64,000 bases of DNA from Linepithema humile (taxonomy: Eukaryota > Arthropoda > Insecta > Hymenoptera > Formicidae), in NCBI RefSeq assembly GCF_040581485.1, contig NC_090128.1, forward strand, positions 39,152,931-39,216,930, read 5' to 3'. Positions 1 to 14,100 of the stretch are shown here, one piece after another. Position 1 is the first letter of the stretch. Every line of letters begins with the position of its first letter. The notes below the pieces were generated by a model. It was not told the origin of the DNA, did not search any database, and saw only the letters and a program-made list of their open reading frames with translations. The position numbers and the translations under genes were made by a program.

Positions 1-931
1 CATCTCGCCGGCTCTGTGTGTTGGTTAAAAAAAAAAATATTCACTTTGTTTTTCAATAAACATCTATTTTTTATACGCATCTTTTATTTCTTTTTATTCG
101 CATCGAAATTCTGCAAAACTAATTTCACACACAACGCTTTGTAAAATTATTTGATTTTGTATGTAAGCTTGTCTACAAATATGCAGATCCCCTCCGCTGC
201 ATACAGAACAATTGTATTCAACAGTTTCCTGAAAATTCTCGAATTAGCTGTTTTTTTTGTTTTTTTTTTTTACAGCTCTACACGCTCTCGCGGATCGTGG
301 CGTAACGTTAACCACAGTTTTAAAGCCGTGACGTGGCAGTAAAGCGCACTCTTTGTACTCGGTGAAGTATGCAAACCAAATATGCAAACGAAACGTACGG
401 ACTGAACTGGGTCGTACACGTCGCACTCGAGACCGAAGCCGATTATAAAGCACGCGACCGTATGACAAAGGAGCTAAGCTCAATTGGTTTTAATCGCGCT
501 CATATTGGACAATCGCGTTAAAGTGCGCACAGATCGAACAGATTCCGCGGATAATACCGTCCCGCGTGGAAATAATCGTTACGAGAGATTCGAGTAAGCA
601 ATAATTTTTTATTTTCTTTAATAATTCAAACACCGATCGCGCTGAGAACGGGAGAACGTCGGGACGCTCTCATCGGCAGATATCATGGAAATTTTCCTGC
701 AGCTCGATTGCCCTTGTTTACGGAGAATGCGCGTATTTACGATCGCGTAAAAGCGAACATCGGTCGCAATTCGCGGGAAACAAGCGACAAACGCGCGGCA
801 ATTATTATTTTCTTGCCGCGGGAGAATCGTAATGCACCGCGCGGGGAGATTGAGGGTACAGTCCGCGGGGTTAATAACAATGTCGAGATGCAAATGGAAA
901 TTAAAGCGACGCGGCGCGGTATCTAGATGTC

Positions 932-941
932 GTGTGTGTAT

Positions 942-1006
<65 letters not shown>
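932..1006. repeat. (TG)n microsatellite
   Basis: A nearly pure TG dinucleotide array, slightly interrupted at its left end. The open frames through it on both strands encode only Cys-Val or Thr-His repeats and are artefacts of the repeat. Confidence 0.97.
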
Positions 1007-1007
<1 letters not shown>

Positions 1008-2095
1008 ATACGCACGCGATGAAAAAGCGGGACGGCGGAATCGATACCGCCACCCAGTAGATACCGGCACGCAACGTTAATAATTTACCGCAACTATTCC
1101 GCGACGAAAGGGCGCCCCCGTCCGACTCGCGGCCGACTTTATCCCTTATCCTCCTTTCCTCGCTACGACGCGCCCGGAATAGCTCGAACGGAACGCACAA
1201 AAATATCTCCGACGTGAGCGACATTGATTGGAAATTGTCGCGGAATTGCTTGGCCATCACGTGCGATGTGAAATCTTTTTGCGACATGCAAAGTATCTCA
1301 CCCTAATTTCCCACATCGCTCGCGTCACTCTTCGGGATTTCTAAAAAAAATTAAAAGTATGAAAGAGCTAAGGGCCAAAGCTGGATGTTCGTGCCTAATT
1401 GTAAGTGTGAATGAAATTTTATTCACAATGTACGTTTCGTACCTGCCATCCTCAGCGAATAACAGATTTACAAAACGTGATGCGGCACTCAACATAAATG
1501 TGTAAAAGTGAATTTAAAAAAACACGTTATCGTTCGTTTGAGAAAATATTTAATAAAAATGCCTCTCGCCAAGCGTCATTCGCGGAATTACATTTTTTAC
1601 TTCGTCTACGGTGCGGCCATCGATCCACGATAGGTGCGTGACCGCACTTCTCGTGACGTGGGCCGAAAAAGTCTCCTCGCCACCCACCCCCAAAGGCGAA
1701 GGGGGGAGGAGGGCGGCTTCGTCGTGTGGTCGGAAAAGAAATCAAATGACGAAATGATAGAGCACGGCGATCGATTGTGCGCGCACGCGTGTGCATGTGT
1801 GTCCGTGTTGTCTCACTTGTATGCAAAAAGAAGAGGGAAGTTAAGGGAAAAAAGACAGAAAACAGCGCAGACGAGCGGGGTGAGACACGTGGGAGGGCGA
1901 GCTGGAAAAAGGGGCGTCGCTGAGTCTACGGCACTGGCATAGCGTGAGGCGCCTGAAAGTCCACTCTCGGCAGGAGTGCAGCGACTAACCAGTCCGCACG
2001 CTAATCCATAAGCGATATAGCGGCGCGCGAAAGAAGAAGAAACGGAAGAGGGGGACGTGCAGCGATCGGAGGAAGAGGAGGACGATTAACCCTTC

Positions 2096-2102
2096 GATAT
2101 AT

Positions 2103-2160
<58 letters not shown>

Positions 2161-2166
2161 TATGTG
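2096..2166. repeat. compound (AT)n(AC)n microsatellite
   Basis: An AT dinucleotide tract turns directly into an AC dinucleotide tract at about 2134. This is a typical compound microsatellite. Confidence 0.95.
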
Positions 2167-5100
2167 TGATGCTCCATTTCGATAATGCGGTCATTACGCG
2201 AGATTAAACTCATTTCAAGTGCATCTTTTGTTTCTCGGTGATCCGATAATTGGGTCGGCAGCGATTTACGGCGAGTTCGGCCGTTCGAGTCCTTCGAACA
2301 CAAATATCTCGCTCGTGTTTTTCTGCACGGTACCAATTTGGGGATATAAAGTGAGCAATTTGTCAAAATTAAACGATCGTTTCGCGCCGCTTCGTGAAAA
2401 ATAGCGCGATCCTTTTTGATATCGCGAGAGAAAATATATATTTTCAAGTGCAATAAATGCACATTGTCTATTAGCTTTTCGAGCACCCTCGAAACTTCGA
2501 TTTAGGGTTGCTATCCAAACTGACTCGCACGCACGCACACACACCGTTACATGCCGTGCTCTTTAACCGCGTATCACGAACCACGCTCAATTAAAACAAG
2601 TAGATACCATAGTAACCTGATTAACCAAACTATCGGTGAAGTTTCGCGAGAGAAGCATACCGGATGAAATGTAATCAGTTCGATGTTATAACGCCGCGCC
2701 TGTACTTTCGCTCGCTGCCGCGTAATTACGTTCAGATTTATGAAGAGAGTTCCCCTGGTTAAAAATAGAGAAAAAAAGAGAGGAAAGAAAGAAGGAAGGG
2801 GGAGAAGAGTGTCGTAAGCTGGAGCAGTGTATTGACAGAAATATCACCGAGTTAAACGACCGATCAAACTATTTCAGATGGCAGACGGCAAATAATTGCG
2901 GCGGACGGCACGACGCCGGCAATCTCTCCCGGCGTCGTGAAATTTGCACGACGCGATTACCACGCGGAAGTATCGGATATCGATATATTTCGTTCGATAG
3001 ATTCTCGCAAGACTTAAAAAAAGCTTTGCATATTTTTCCCCCTAATTTCTAATTCCTTTTTCCCAAAAGTATCCGGAAGCATGCGGAAGATCGAGACACG
3101 ACAAAGCATACGCTTGTGTGCGAGAGATTGGGGGGGGGGGGGAATTCATACGCGGCGGTTTACAAGTGGCGGGTCTCGCCCAAGCCACCCACGGACGGGA
3201 CGTGGAAAAATAGCGTAAAGAGGGAAAAAAGGGAAGAGATCGTAGCGCGGAAAGAAACCTCGGTCATGTTGCTTTGCCATCGCAACAAAGCCCGGCCCAT
3301 AGACCGGACAGCGGAGTCCCATTAATCCAAGTCGCCGTTTGCGACAAAAGAAGCTTGTTTACCGTTTTTACTCGAACCTCTCATCTGGGCTTCTCCTTTC
3401 ACTCCGCGCCGTTTCCCGCCTGTTACGACCTTCTTCCTGTTTCCTACCTCGGGGGATATCCTTCCTCCCTCCCCTCTTCAACGACGATTCCCACGGGGGT
3501 CTTTCGTAATTTCGTAAACTGCCCCGTCCGCATTGTACACCGGCGATCGATTTGCCCGTGATCTACAAGTCAAGGACCGGTAATCTTTGAACGCGGTACG
3601 ATCCTTCTCTCTCGTGCTCGATCGCGCACAAAGGAAACAATGGAAGCAGCATCCTCAAGTCAAATCCCATCTCGAATAGCGAATAGCGATTCGGCGAACG
3701 GGCAAGGAATATGGAGAAAAATGTTTCCTCTCGACGCGATACTAGTTGACTTTTTCATCGTTCTTTCGCTGAAATCGAGGCCGTAAGTTGCGCAAAAAAC
3801 CGTGTAATTTGTTTGCAGCGTGTATCTGCGTTTTCGATAAATACGAGCGGATCGAGATGAGAGGAGCAGAAATTGGCGAACGGTAACGGGCGCGGAAGTA
3901 AAAAGAGAAGAAAATTGGTCAGTGCCATAAACGTGATGACGAGCGTAATACCCGGCGCTACAGCGAATAGACGGTGTACGTAAAAGAGCGATACTAGCGG
4001 CGGACGCTATTCGCGGTTCGGTGTACCGTAAACCTCGGTCGTCGGGAAGAGAAGCTCGTTTACTGTTTTTCCCACCGTGTTCTTGCGGCTTTCGTCGTCC
4101 CCCCCCCCCCTCCCCCTCCCTGACTTCTCATCCAGGATATTCCCCGCAATTTTCAGCGATCTCGCGCCGCCCATTTTCTCGCCGCGGACGAAAATATTTT
4201 CCTACAACTGTGCTGCAATTTATTCGTCCGACCACCGTAAAACGATGATTTTTCCTCAAAAGGGGAATTGCTCTACTTGCGTAAGCAGCGGATATAAAGA
4301 GACATTCCGTTGATTTTCCAAATACAATTTTAATACGCAGTGAAAGCATAACAATGGCAAAAAACGCAGGAAAGAGAGAAACGCTGAACAAATCGCGATA
4401 AAAAAAAAATCGTACATTTTTTTGACCGAGGCTCGCGGCAAGAACTTGTTTAACGTATCAATTTTATCGAGCGACCGTTTCTCTCCGAATATCTCAATCG
4501 ATCTTTCCACAATTATCACACACTTTTCCCCTTTCCCCCTTTCACGTGCACCATCTATTTCGCACATAAAATTCCACTCTGTCATAACCGCTTCAATTAA
4601 TCCAATTATACGCTCCCCAAATAAGTTTCGATTAAATAAAAACGCTGTATCATCGATTATCCTCTTTGTAAATTTGCGAAAGATAAACAAAATCACTAAT
4701 GAGTTGCATAAACAAGGCGTAATGCGTCGATTGAGCGGCATTATTAAGCGCAAAATAAAATCGACCGGTCACGCGCGACTAGCACCAGCCGCGAGCATGG
4801 AAATTCGCATGAATATGGATGAGCGTTTGCATTTGTGCACATACTTTGCTCGCGATCGCAGCCGAGCATAATATTCGACTTCGGTGAGTACGGTGGGGGG
4901 GAAAGGGGCCCCAAAGAGGGGGGCGAGGGGGGGGGGGCGCCGGCGGCTAAACTGGCAGGTGAACTGCGTGATTATTGGCCGAGACCGAGCGGAGTTGGCT
5001 TAGAAATTCGACGTTTGACGTCAGTATGAGAAACGCGTCTGCTAATGCACGCGTCGCGCACCATCCGCTCTCTTCAGGGATTCTCGAAATAGAATGATTA

Positions 5101-6176
5101 ACGCTGCCGAATGCTTGTAAATTCGATACCCGGTATGCGGCGTGTTCGCTCGCGTCGCTAAGCAAAGGAAACGGGACTTACGGCACTCGAACTGTCCAAT
5201 ACATTACGCGCGGCGACTGCGGACGCTTCCACACTCCCGCCGAAAAGAAACGCGCCTGAAGAGAAATATGCTAAGTATCCAGACAAGAAAGATTGGAAAG
5301 CCGGAAGCCCGACAGACGTAGTAACGACGTAGTCAAACAGAGAGTTTCTCGCGATCTCCCGTGAGAAACAAGTGGCGCTAAGGCGTAAAATCTGTTGGTA
5401 AAGATACATAATCGTTTCCGAGATTAGCATCGGAATTTTCTACCTGGCGGAGAATAAAACGGTACATTCGCAAAATATTCCAAGTCCATAAAATATTGGC
5501 GAACATAAAGACACGTGTATCACCGGTATTTCCACATCATTTCGTTTAGTTCGGATATCACTCGTCGGCGGTCAGATGGCAGGTGATGGTTACAACACGA
5601 ATACATTTGTATACTAGACGCGCTCTATACAAAGCATGCTAATTTGTACGTCAACTAAAGACATTTCACCGGTGATGACCTATTTATAGCATCTAGGTAT
5701 AGTTACTTTAACAGGATTGTCCCTTGCACTTGATACTAATCGAGTTAAGCTTTGTGTGCCAACCAATATCGGCAAGATTGCTCAGATCGACCGTATAATA
5801 TAATCGCACCAAGACAGAATAATCTCGAATGAAGAATGATCGAGACGCTACGCGTGTTCAATGCGTTTGCTAATATCTTTTCCTCGTAAAATATAGTAAA
5901 ATTGAAAGTAAGAATATTTGTCAGAAAAATATATCGCTTAACTTTACGATATTAAAAATGATTTTTGAAAATGTTAATCAATGTAAAATGATAATGAAAG
6001 ATGTTTATTGAGAAATTAGCAAGATTTCCCTCATCGTCGGCGATTGTCTTTATTTCGAAGAACGAAACAAGAATCAATCGGCGCGCACGCGTTTCTGCGG
6101 CTGACGGCTCAATTATTTCCATAAGGCGAGCATCTAACGAGCTTCCACAGTGCATTTCTGTTCGTTCGTCCGTTCA

Positions 6177-6262
6177 ACCATCCATCCATCCATCCTAACC
6201 AACCAACCATCTATCCATTCACCCATCCATCCATCCATCCTTCGTCCGTCTGTTCGTCCGTC
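6177..6262. repeat. degenerate CCAT/CGTC tetranucleotide repeat
   Basis: Repeated ATCC units (6178-6196 and 6222-6242) are separated by variant AACC and TCCATTCACC units and followed by TCGTCCGTC-type units. It is an imperfect tetranucleotide microsatellite. Confidence 0.85.
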
Positions 6263-9200
6263 CGGTCGGCCAAGCTTAAAATTAGACTCTATGAAACGAA
6301 CAAGCCGGAAGCTCGGCCGAACGAGCTAGCACCAAATTTATTTAGCGCGAGTGTGAATTCCGCCCACCGCCGACGAGTTCATTCATTCGGCCGCCGCCGA
6401 CGCGACTCGCCGGAGCATTCTCTTGCGGCGATTATTTACAAAACTGCTCCGACAATTTCGTCGGAATAAGCCGCGAGAGGTCCGATGAAGATCCACGAGC
6501 AAAAGAACAAACGTTGCCGGCGCTTTCCCGAGTCGGCGAGTTGTTTGTTCCGACAGTCAAAGTTGTGTGCTGGTCAGCAAGAAAAATTATTTGCGCGCGG
6601 TTGTTCAACGTTCCGGAATTGTGCGCGTTGCACCTCGTTACAGGTCTTTTTGTTATACTGCGCTTAATTAATATTACGTAATATTACATTATGTTTCCTG
6701 ACAGGAACGAATTTGACGCCCCGCGTTAATTACATTGGAATTTCCGCATAAAATTGGAAAGAAAACAACAGATTTACAGGACGTTTCACAAGATTTGCAT
6801 AGAATTTGTTACCGTCAATTATATTTTATTATAATTCTTCAATTTATCAGCAACAAAATTACTCACGTGATCGTTGCATATTTATATCGAAGCTTATATC
6901 GAAATTCTGGAACGATTTCGCGATAATAATTTCGTCGACGGCGCGACGACGACGACTGTCGTTTTGCGAGGCGCCGCAAGAATGAAATGAAACTCGCCGA
7001 TTAAGTTCCAATGGCCGAAACGAGACGCGCGGCGGTGGTTAAAGGATTAACAGTCGGTCTATAACGCATTCCCGGCTACGATGTCGTAAGCGGCAGCGTC
7101 GTAAAAGAAAATTGTTAGCACGCTACGGCTGTGAAAACGTGCCAAAGCTGACATCAACCTAGTCGCCATTGAACAAGAGCGGTAATTAGTGGGGAACACA
7201 GTCTTTAAGCCTGGAGCCATTTAAGCGGTCGTTGGTATCGTAGTTAAAGGAGCGTGAGAGAGATGGACGGAGAGCGGAAAACTCGTAAAATTATCAACCG
7301 TTACACGCAGGGAGCATTGCCCAACCTCAATGTTGTGGCAAGTTGTTCGACAATCTAGACTTTGCGTCGACTTGGCCGGTGCTATTTTTAAAAAACACAG
7401 GAATGCACCGAGCAAATAAATTGAAAATGCGCCGAGTATTACCTCATCTCTCTGCCACTGCATCGTGTCAATACACTTGAACTCGCAAACAATGATACGA
7501 TCGAGTTGCGTAAACACCGCAAAGTAGTGTTATTCGCGTTATGCTGACTCCAGCAGTAAGAACCGACTTATTCAGCACCGCGTCAACTATCCAATTTCTC
7601 GTAGCGTTAGGTTAACCCTTTGCGGTCTACCTGACTCGGCATGGCGGTTTACGATGATTGCACATAGCATACCGAAAGCCACAAAATGTGGATCCGAGAA
7701 GATCTTACGTTCGTACGCGATGGCGGCGGGACATGCAACATACGGCCGATGTGTGATTCTTTTAATCACCGCAGGTCATTTCGTTTTTCGTCGCTCGGCA
7801 TTCCAGCGGCTCGGAACATCGGCTCACCGGCGGCACATAATGGGAATGCGAAGCAGAGAGATGGAAAGGGGGAGACGAAAAGCGGGACGCGCGCGAGGTA
7901 AGTAATAATGTTGCTGCAGGTGGAGTGCGACGATCGATGGTGGAACGAAGTGAGCGACCGAAGGGGATTTTGACTCCGGCTGAACTTTGTTATCCGCGAG
8001 GAGAATAAAGGAAAACGAGAAAAAAAAAAAGAAAAAGAAAATCACACGCGGTATGAATAAGCGCGTGCAAACAAATAGCCGAAAACATTGGAGTGTTATT
8101 TTTCGAGCGCGTAAAACCGCGCGTTATCCTCGAATAAATAAAACGAATGTACACTTAATACGCCGTCTTGATTCGCGCGATTTAATTTAACGGTCGATGT
8201 GGATCGAGACGAGGACGATGTGACGGCAGATTAAGCGTTTGAGAATCACTGCCACCGCAGCAGGACCGAGAGAGCCATGCGCGAAGGATGAAGGAAGGCG
8301 CAATAACAATATCGTCCTGCCCTTGCCACACGCAACCAGGGGGTAACGTCCTGTTACACCAGTCTGACCACTTCACGTCCCTCTTCCCCAACCCTTCTCC
8401 ATCGCGCGCGGACCGTTTAGCCTCGCACCGGCTCTGCTCTTCTCGTCTTCGTCTTACGGCTGGCGGGCGAAAACGTCGTCGCGACCCGCTTTTCGCTAAT
8501 CACAATCTCATTCAGCCGCGCGTATTCGTCTCTGCGTCGCGTGACGTGACAAGGGCGTTCCTGGGAAAGTTTTTTTTTTGTCTTTCTTGCGCGAGTCATC
8601 CGCGGCGCGAGGAAACGTCATACCGAGCGTGACGCAAAACGCAAGTTTCACGGAGGGAGAGAAAATTTTTATTAGAACGAGTAGCCGTTACTCACCGATA
8701 ATGATGTTCGGTGCAGCCTCCGCGATGAATCAGCGCTCAGCCCTGCACAATCAAGATAATAGCGATTTAAGTCTCATTTAATATGCGTATACGCGTGTTT
8801 GGATTATTATAATTAGCGACCCGAGAGAGTTAACATCTCGTAATCTTTCCGATCTTTGTGCTATAATGCGCGGAAGAATGCGATAATCGGAGTAATATGC
8901 GTCATTTTCAGCAGTAAAAGTTATAGATATCTTTACGAGTCCCTTAATGGTAACATAATCAGAACTCCGCGTCAGAGATTAAGATGCGATCGCTAATAAT
9001 CAGCGAAATATCTATTCGCGTAACGAGATAGAGCGCGCGAAAGAATACCGCTGATCCATCCGGAGAACAGCGGTGTCAATGAAAAACGTGCACAAAAATA
9101 TACGCGCCGGTGATAAACGGAGTTGCAAATTTAAATTATGAGTCTACCATGTTCGCATTAATATTAAAATATTGCTTTTGGCACAATAAAATCTCATACC

Positions 9201-10733
9201 GCAACCGGTTCGCGCGTTTTTGCATGGTCGCGGGCGCAGAAAAATGCACTTATGCATTTCACGTCCACGGCGCATCGCGCGGCTGTAAAATTGCAGGGGG
9301 GGGAGGGCCGCGGAGTATCGCAGTCACGTGTGTGCGCGCGGAATTAATTATAACTACTCGTCCAACTATTTATCGCCGTCCGGAGATGGGATCGCCTCGA
9401 TAAGTGGGACATAAGCGCCCCGGCGTTTTCGAAAAAGAAATGAAATTGCGAAATTACACCGCGCAGATAAATCGCGATGTTAACCAACACGCGTTTCACG
9501 AATCTACGCAGACCGCCACCACCGCCGTCGTCGTAGCACTCGCGCATTCCAACGCCGATAAAAGGCGTCCTCATTAAATCATCGGTTGCTCAAGCTCCGC
9601 ATTTGTAAGCAACGTGTTTCGCGATGCGGGAATGGCAAAACATGCGAGATCGCTCAGCAGATATCAAAGATAAGGAAAAAAGAAAAAGAAGATAGTTGTG
9701 TAACATTGTGACCGATTTAGACGCCATTAAAGTCCGTTAGTTTGGAAAAAGGGGGAAAAAAGAGGGAAAAAAGAAAAAGAAAAAAAAATATACGACAGAC
9801 TGCAGCAGCGTCGAAAGGATCAACCCACGCGTTGCGTTTCGCACTGAGTGATTTCGGGAATTAATTGAAGCGCAGAAACCTCGAGCACTTTTCCTAGAAT
9901 CACTGTCACTAGACGCGTGTACGATAGAACAGACTTCACTCGTCGACACGGCTCGCACGACGCTCTCGCGAATCACGATCGTGGCACTCAAGGTTGAAAA
10001 TTCCAGACGCTCCCCTCCCCCTCTTCGGGATAGGTCAGGGACAATGAAACGTGCCAAACGCAGCAGCGGCCGCAAACCCGAAGAGTTCATTCAACCTTCC
10101 CACGAGGGGTAATCTTTCGCACAATAAGCGCGTCCACGTCGAAGGCGCGTACAACAACGTTGCCGCGACCTTTCGTTTCCGGTTCTCGCGTCCACGGATC
10201 CACGACGCTTGCCGGACGAATCGATTTACACGAACCTGGTGAGAGCGTATCCCGACGCGACTTGGAACATCAACGATCGAGCCACGGAAATATCCTTTCT
10301 GGTCTGCTGAAGGGTGCCGCGGGCAAACTGCGGCGAGAAAACTTCGCGCGAGTGTGTCTCGCGTGCAGACTCGGTTGCGCCAGAACTGACACTAGACCGA
10401 CAAACACGAGTAAAGTTCGCCAAGTGGCGAGGCTCGTTCTCTCCTCTCCGACGAGGCTCTCCGTCCACCTCTTCCTCGTCGTGAGGAGACGCGAAGCGAC
10501 TGGTGGGGGGGAGGGCGAGGGGCGACTCGTTCGCGGAGGGAGACCGGGAAGGCTCGAGGAGAGAAGCGGCGTGTGCAATACACTCGCACGGACGAGCGAT
10601 GTGTGCGTGAGTGCGCAACGAACGAACGAACGCGGCGCGGCGCGGTGGCGTCGGTGCTGCAACGCGCGCGCGAGTAATGCGGATGCATCGCAATGCGAGG
10701 AACAGAGACGGCTGATGCGGGAGCGCGCAACGG

Positions 10734-11111
<378 letters not shown>

Positions 11112-14100
11112 GCGAGAGGGAGAGTCAATGAACGACTCCGCGAGATCGGCCACGCGATGAGAATTTCACGGTTGCCGGGACGGAGAGCCCCTGCACACTC
11201 CTCGCCCGCGGGTCATGTGCGATAAGACCGTAGGGTTTTCAGGCCAGATTTCCTGATAAGAGCGTACGAAAGTATCACGTTTCAGAAGAGACGCGGGTCC
11301 ATAAACGCGGGGGACTCTTGTTTATGCCGAAAGAGCGATTGCGTCGCTTACATGAGCGGCGAACGCTCACCAACGCGCGACACTTGACACCGACAGAATT
11401 ATGCGCTTCGGCGAACTCGACAAATTGTAATGCCTGCCAGCGTCGGCAGATGCAAAGGGAATGCTGCATATTATCGCTAAGAATATTCCTAATAAGCTAA
11501 TAACAATTCTAAATGCCTTTCAACGAAATAAAAGTAAAAAATTCATAAATAATATCACTGAAACGTGAGAAGATTCTATCTACACATAATGCGCAAAGTT
11601 CCTAGAAGAACGCGGTGCTTATTTAAATTTTTTTTTCCAGACACATCGCGAAGGAGTTAAATCCCCGCGTCGAGAAATCGAGATAAATTTACCACACCGG
11701 CGCTGTGAAAAATCGCGACGAGCCGGCGCAAACCGGAAAACAGGCAACAGCACTCGTGACTCGATCTGACGGATCGCGAATACCAGGCGGCACGCGTTCG
11801 ACGTACCTGCGACTGGCGAAGCTCCCGCTTCGTCTCCGTCGAAGAGAGCCCGCCGTCGGAGCTCGTCTCGCGCACCTCTCGACGACGACGTCGGGGACGG
11901 AAACGAGGGTGACGATAATGAGGACGACGTAGCACTGATACGGGAAGGACCCGAACACCGATCGCCGGAGAAGGCGCGGCACCGCGGCGTGAAGTCGCAC
12001 GCGTAATAACGGTCAGCCCGATGCATGACATGCGTGTCGCTCTCGGTTACGGCGCGTATGACGTGGCGTGTGTGCGGAAGTATATCGATCAGCTGACGGT
12101 CGGGCGGATACTGGGCCGCTTCGCGGAATTCACCATATTGTTGCGTCGGCACGCATGCGCCGAGCCCTCGTCCCTTCGTTCTGTCACTCTCGTGCCTCTC
12201 TCTCTCTCTCTTTCTCCTCTCTTTTCCACCCTTACTTTCTTCCTCTGCCGCCCTCCCGCCTCCCCTACCCCATATAGTCACCCGCCACTCCGTGGTTTCG
12301 TTGTATATACAGGGTGATTCAGCACGAACCGCGAAAATTCCGAGAAGCGTGTAGTAGGAGGTCGAAATAATCGACTCGGATGAACTTGCGCGTGTATGTT
12401 TGTAGGTAAGAAAACACGATTCTAATCTCGCGCTGCTAAAGGGGATGTTCCGGAATAGGCGAGGATAAAATTTTTATAGACTTCATAGCGGAGGAATTAC
12501 GGGAGAGATCGACGCGGATGGCGCGAGAAGGAGCTTTACGACGGCGGAAACAGAATCGAACTAGCGCCTCGTATCTCGCAACGAGTTATGCAAGCCGTAT
12601 CTCTGCGGTTTTCGCGAACATCCGGTTACTCTCTTCCCGACCGCCTGGCGTTTCCCGTCCGCTCTTTCGCCATTTCCCAGGCGGGTACCTCGGCTTTTTC
12701 ACTTCGATATATTGCTCTTTAATATGCTAATAGCTCAGTTTTACTTCATCATACCGCCTAAATTACATTATCGTATTACATAAATTTCTCTTTCTCTCTC
12801 TCTCTCTCTTTTGCTTTTCAGCGTCTTTCATACCCGATTCCGCAAACACGTTTCTCCGCGTCTGCACTTTTATCGCATATCTCGTGCGCCTGTATCTGCA
12901 CGACTTTCTCCGGTTTCTATATTTCCGCATTTCCCATTTTCATTGCTCGGTAATTCCCGTAACTTTAGGAAACCTTCTGCGCTGGATGAGAACGATATGA
13001 ATTCTGTTTTCATGTAAACCGTCCGGCAGAGTATGCGCGGAATACTAATGATGAATCGCTACGGTTACTTCGCTATTACTCAAGTTTTACGCGCACGAAA
13101 TCATTTTAAAAGCTGTTTTTCTATAAATTTCATCGCAAAAATAAATACATAAGAGAGAAAACATTAAATTAATTATTAAAATAGTTGTTTTTTTTTCTCT
13201 CCTTTCATCGCTTCACTAATCAGTCTAATTAAAAAATTCACGGAATTTTGAATTAAAAAAAATATTTATCTACACTCTTGTGAGATGATCTGATGATGAT
13301 ATTAAACACGAGCGCTCTCTAACAATAATTATACGCGAAAATGAAGAAGAAAAAGTAGCCTGCAATGTTTCAGGTATCGATCTGTTTTCTGGAGGATATT
13401 TCCCTCGCCGCACGATCAAAGAGGTGGGTTAACGACAGGCAGATAACGGCGAGTGGACTGATTAATATTCGGTAAATACCGTGTATCCGCATTATTCGCC
13501 ATCGATCCTCTTATTTTCGTGTTTAAATTATGCCCGTCCGTTTCTCATTAGCGCGCTTTGTTGAGATATTAACGAACCGTAACAAATGCGAAAAAATTAC
13601 TTTTTTTTGGGGGGCGAAGATAAAACGTAATACGGTAAAGCAAGCGGAACTGTAGAACAGCCGGGACGCGGTGCTTAAATGTTGAAAAATTCAGAGATTC
13701 TGAGATACGACGTTTAATCAAATTTTTCTCGGAGATCGATGCCAGCGTGATTACATGCTTGTTGAAAAAGAAATCGGCGTTGCAATTACAGCGATTACCA
13801 GTAATGTTGCCGAGAATGAAGTCAAGTTTGCGATAGAGACGTCAAAGAAGAACCGACGGCCTCGAATACCTTAAATAATTGCCGGTATCAATGGCAGGAC
13901 GTAATTATCGGTTATCGCAATAACGATAGCTCGTGGTTAAACAATAATCAGCCGTTATTGTAGCGACTCGAGAAAAACGAGACGTTTCCGTTTCGATCGG
14001 TGCCGGTGACGTGAAAAAATAACGACGAAAATAAAGACGCGAAATGAAATAAAGGAATAAGCGGGGAAAGAAAGAGATTACAGAAGAAGATAAAGCGAGA

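Larger units (their letters stand above)
1..10736. other. gene-less stretch with microsatellites
   Basis: I find no coding region here that I can support. Open frames are short, overlap on both strands and match no family I recognise. The stretch is CpG-rich and carries simple repeats (annotated separately), G or C homopolymer runs near 3129, 4099, 4924 and 9297, and purine-rich patches. It could be intergenic DNA or a long intron; the sequence does not decide between them. Confidence 0.6.

Noticed and set aside
4256..4871. Overlapping open frames of 165 (-) and 149 (+) codons
   Set aside because: Both strands are open over the same bases, neither shows a family motif, and length alone is within chance for 64 kb in six frames.
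11619..12281. A 220-codon minus-strand frame rich in Arg and Ser
   Set aside because: The composition reflects CpG-rich sequence; several other frames over the same bases are also open, and no domain is seen.
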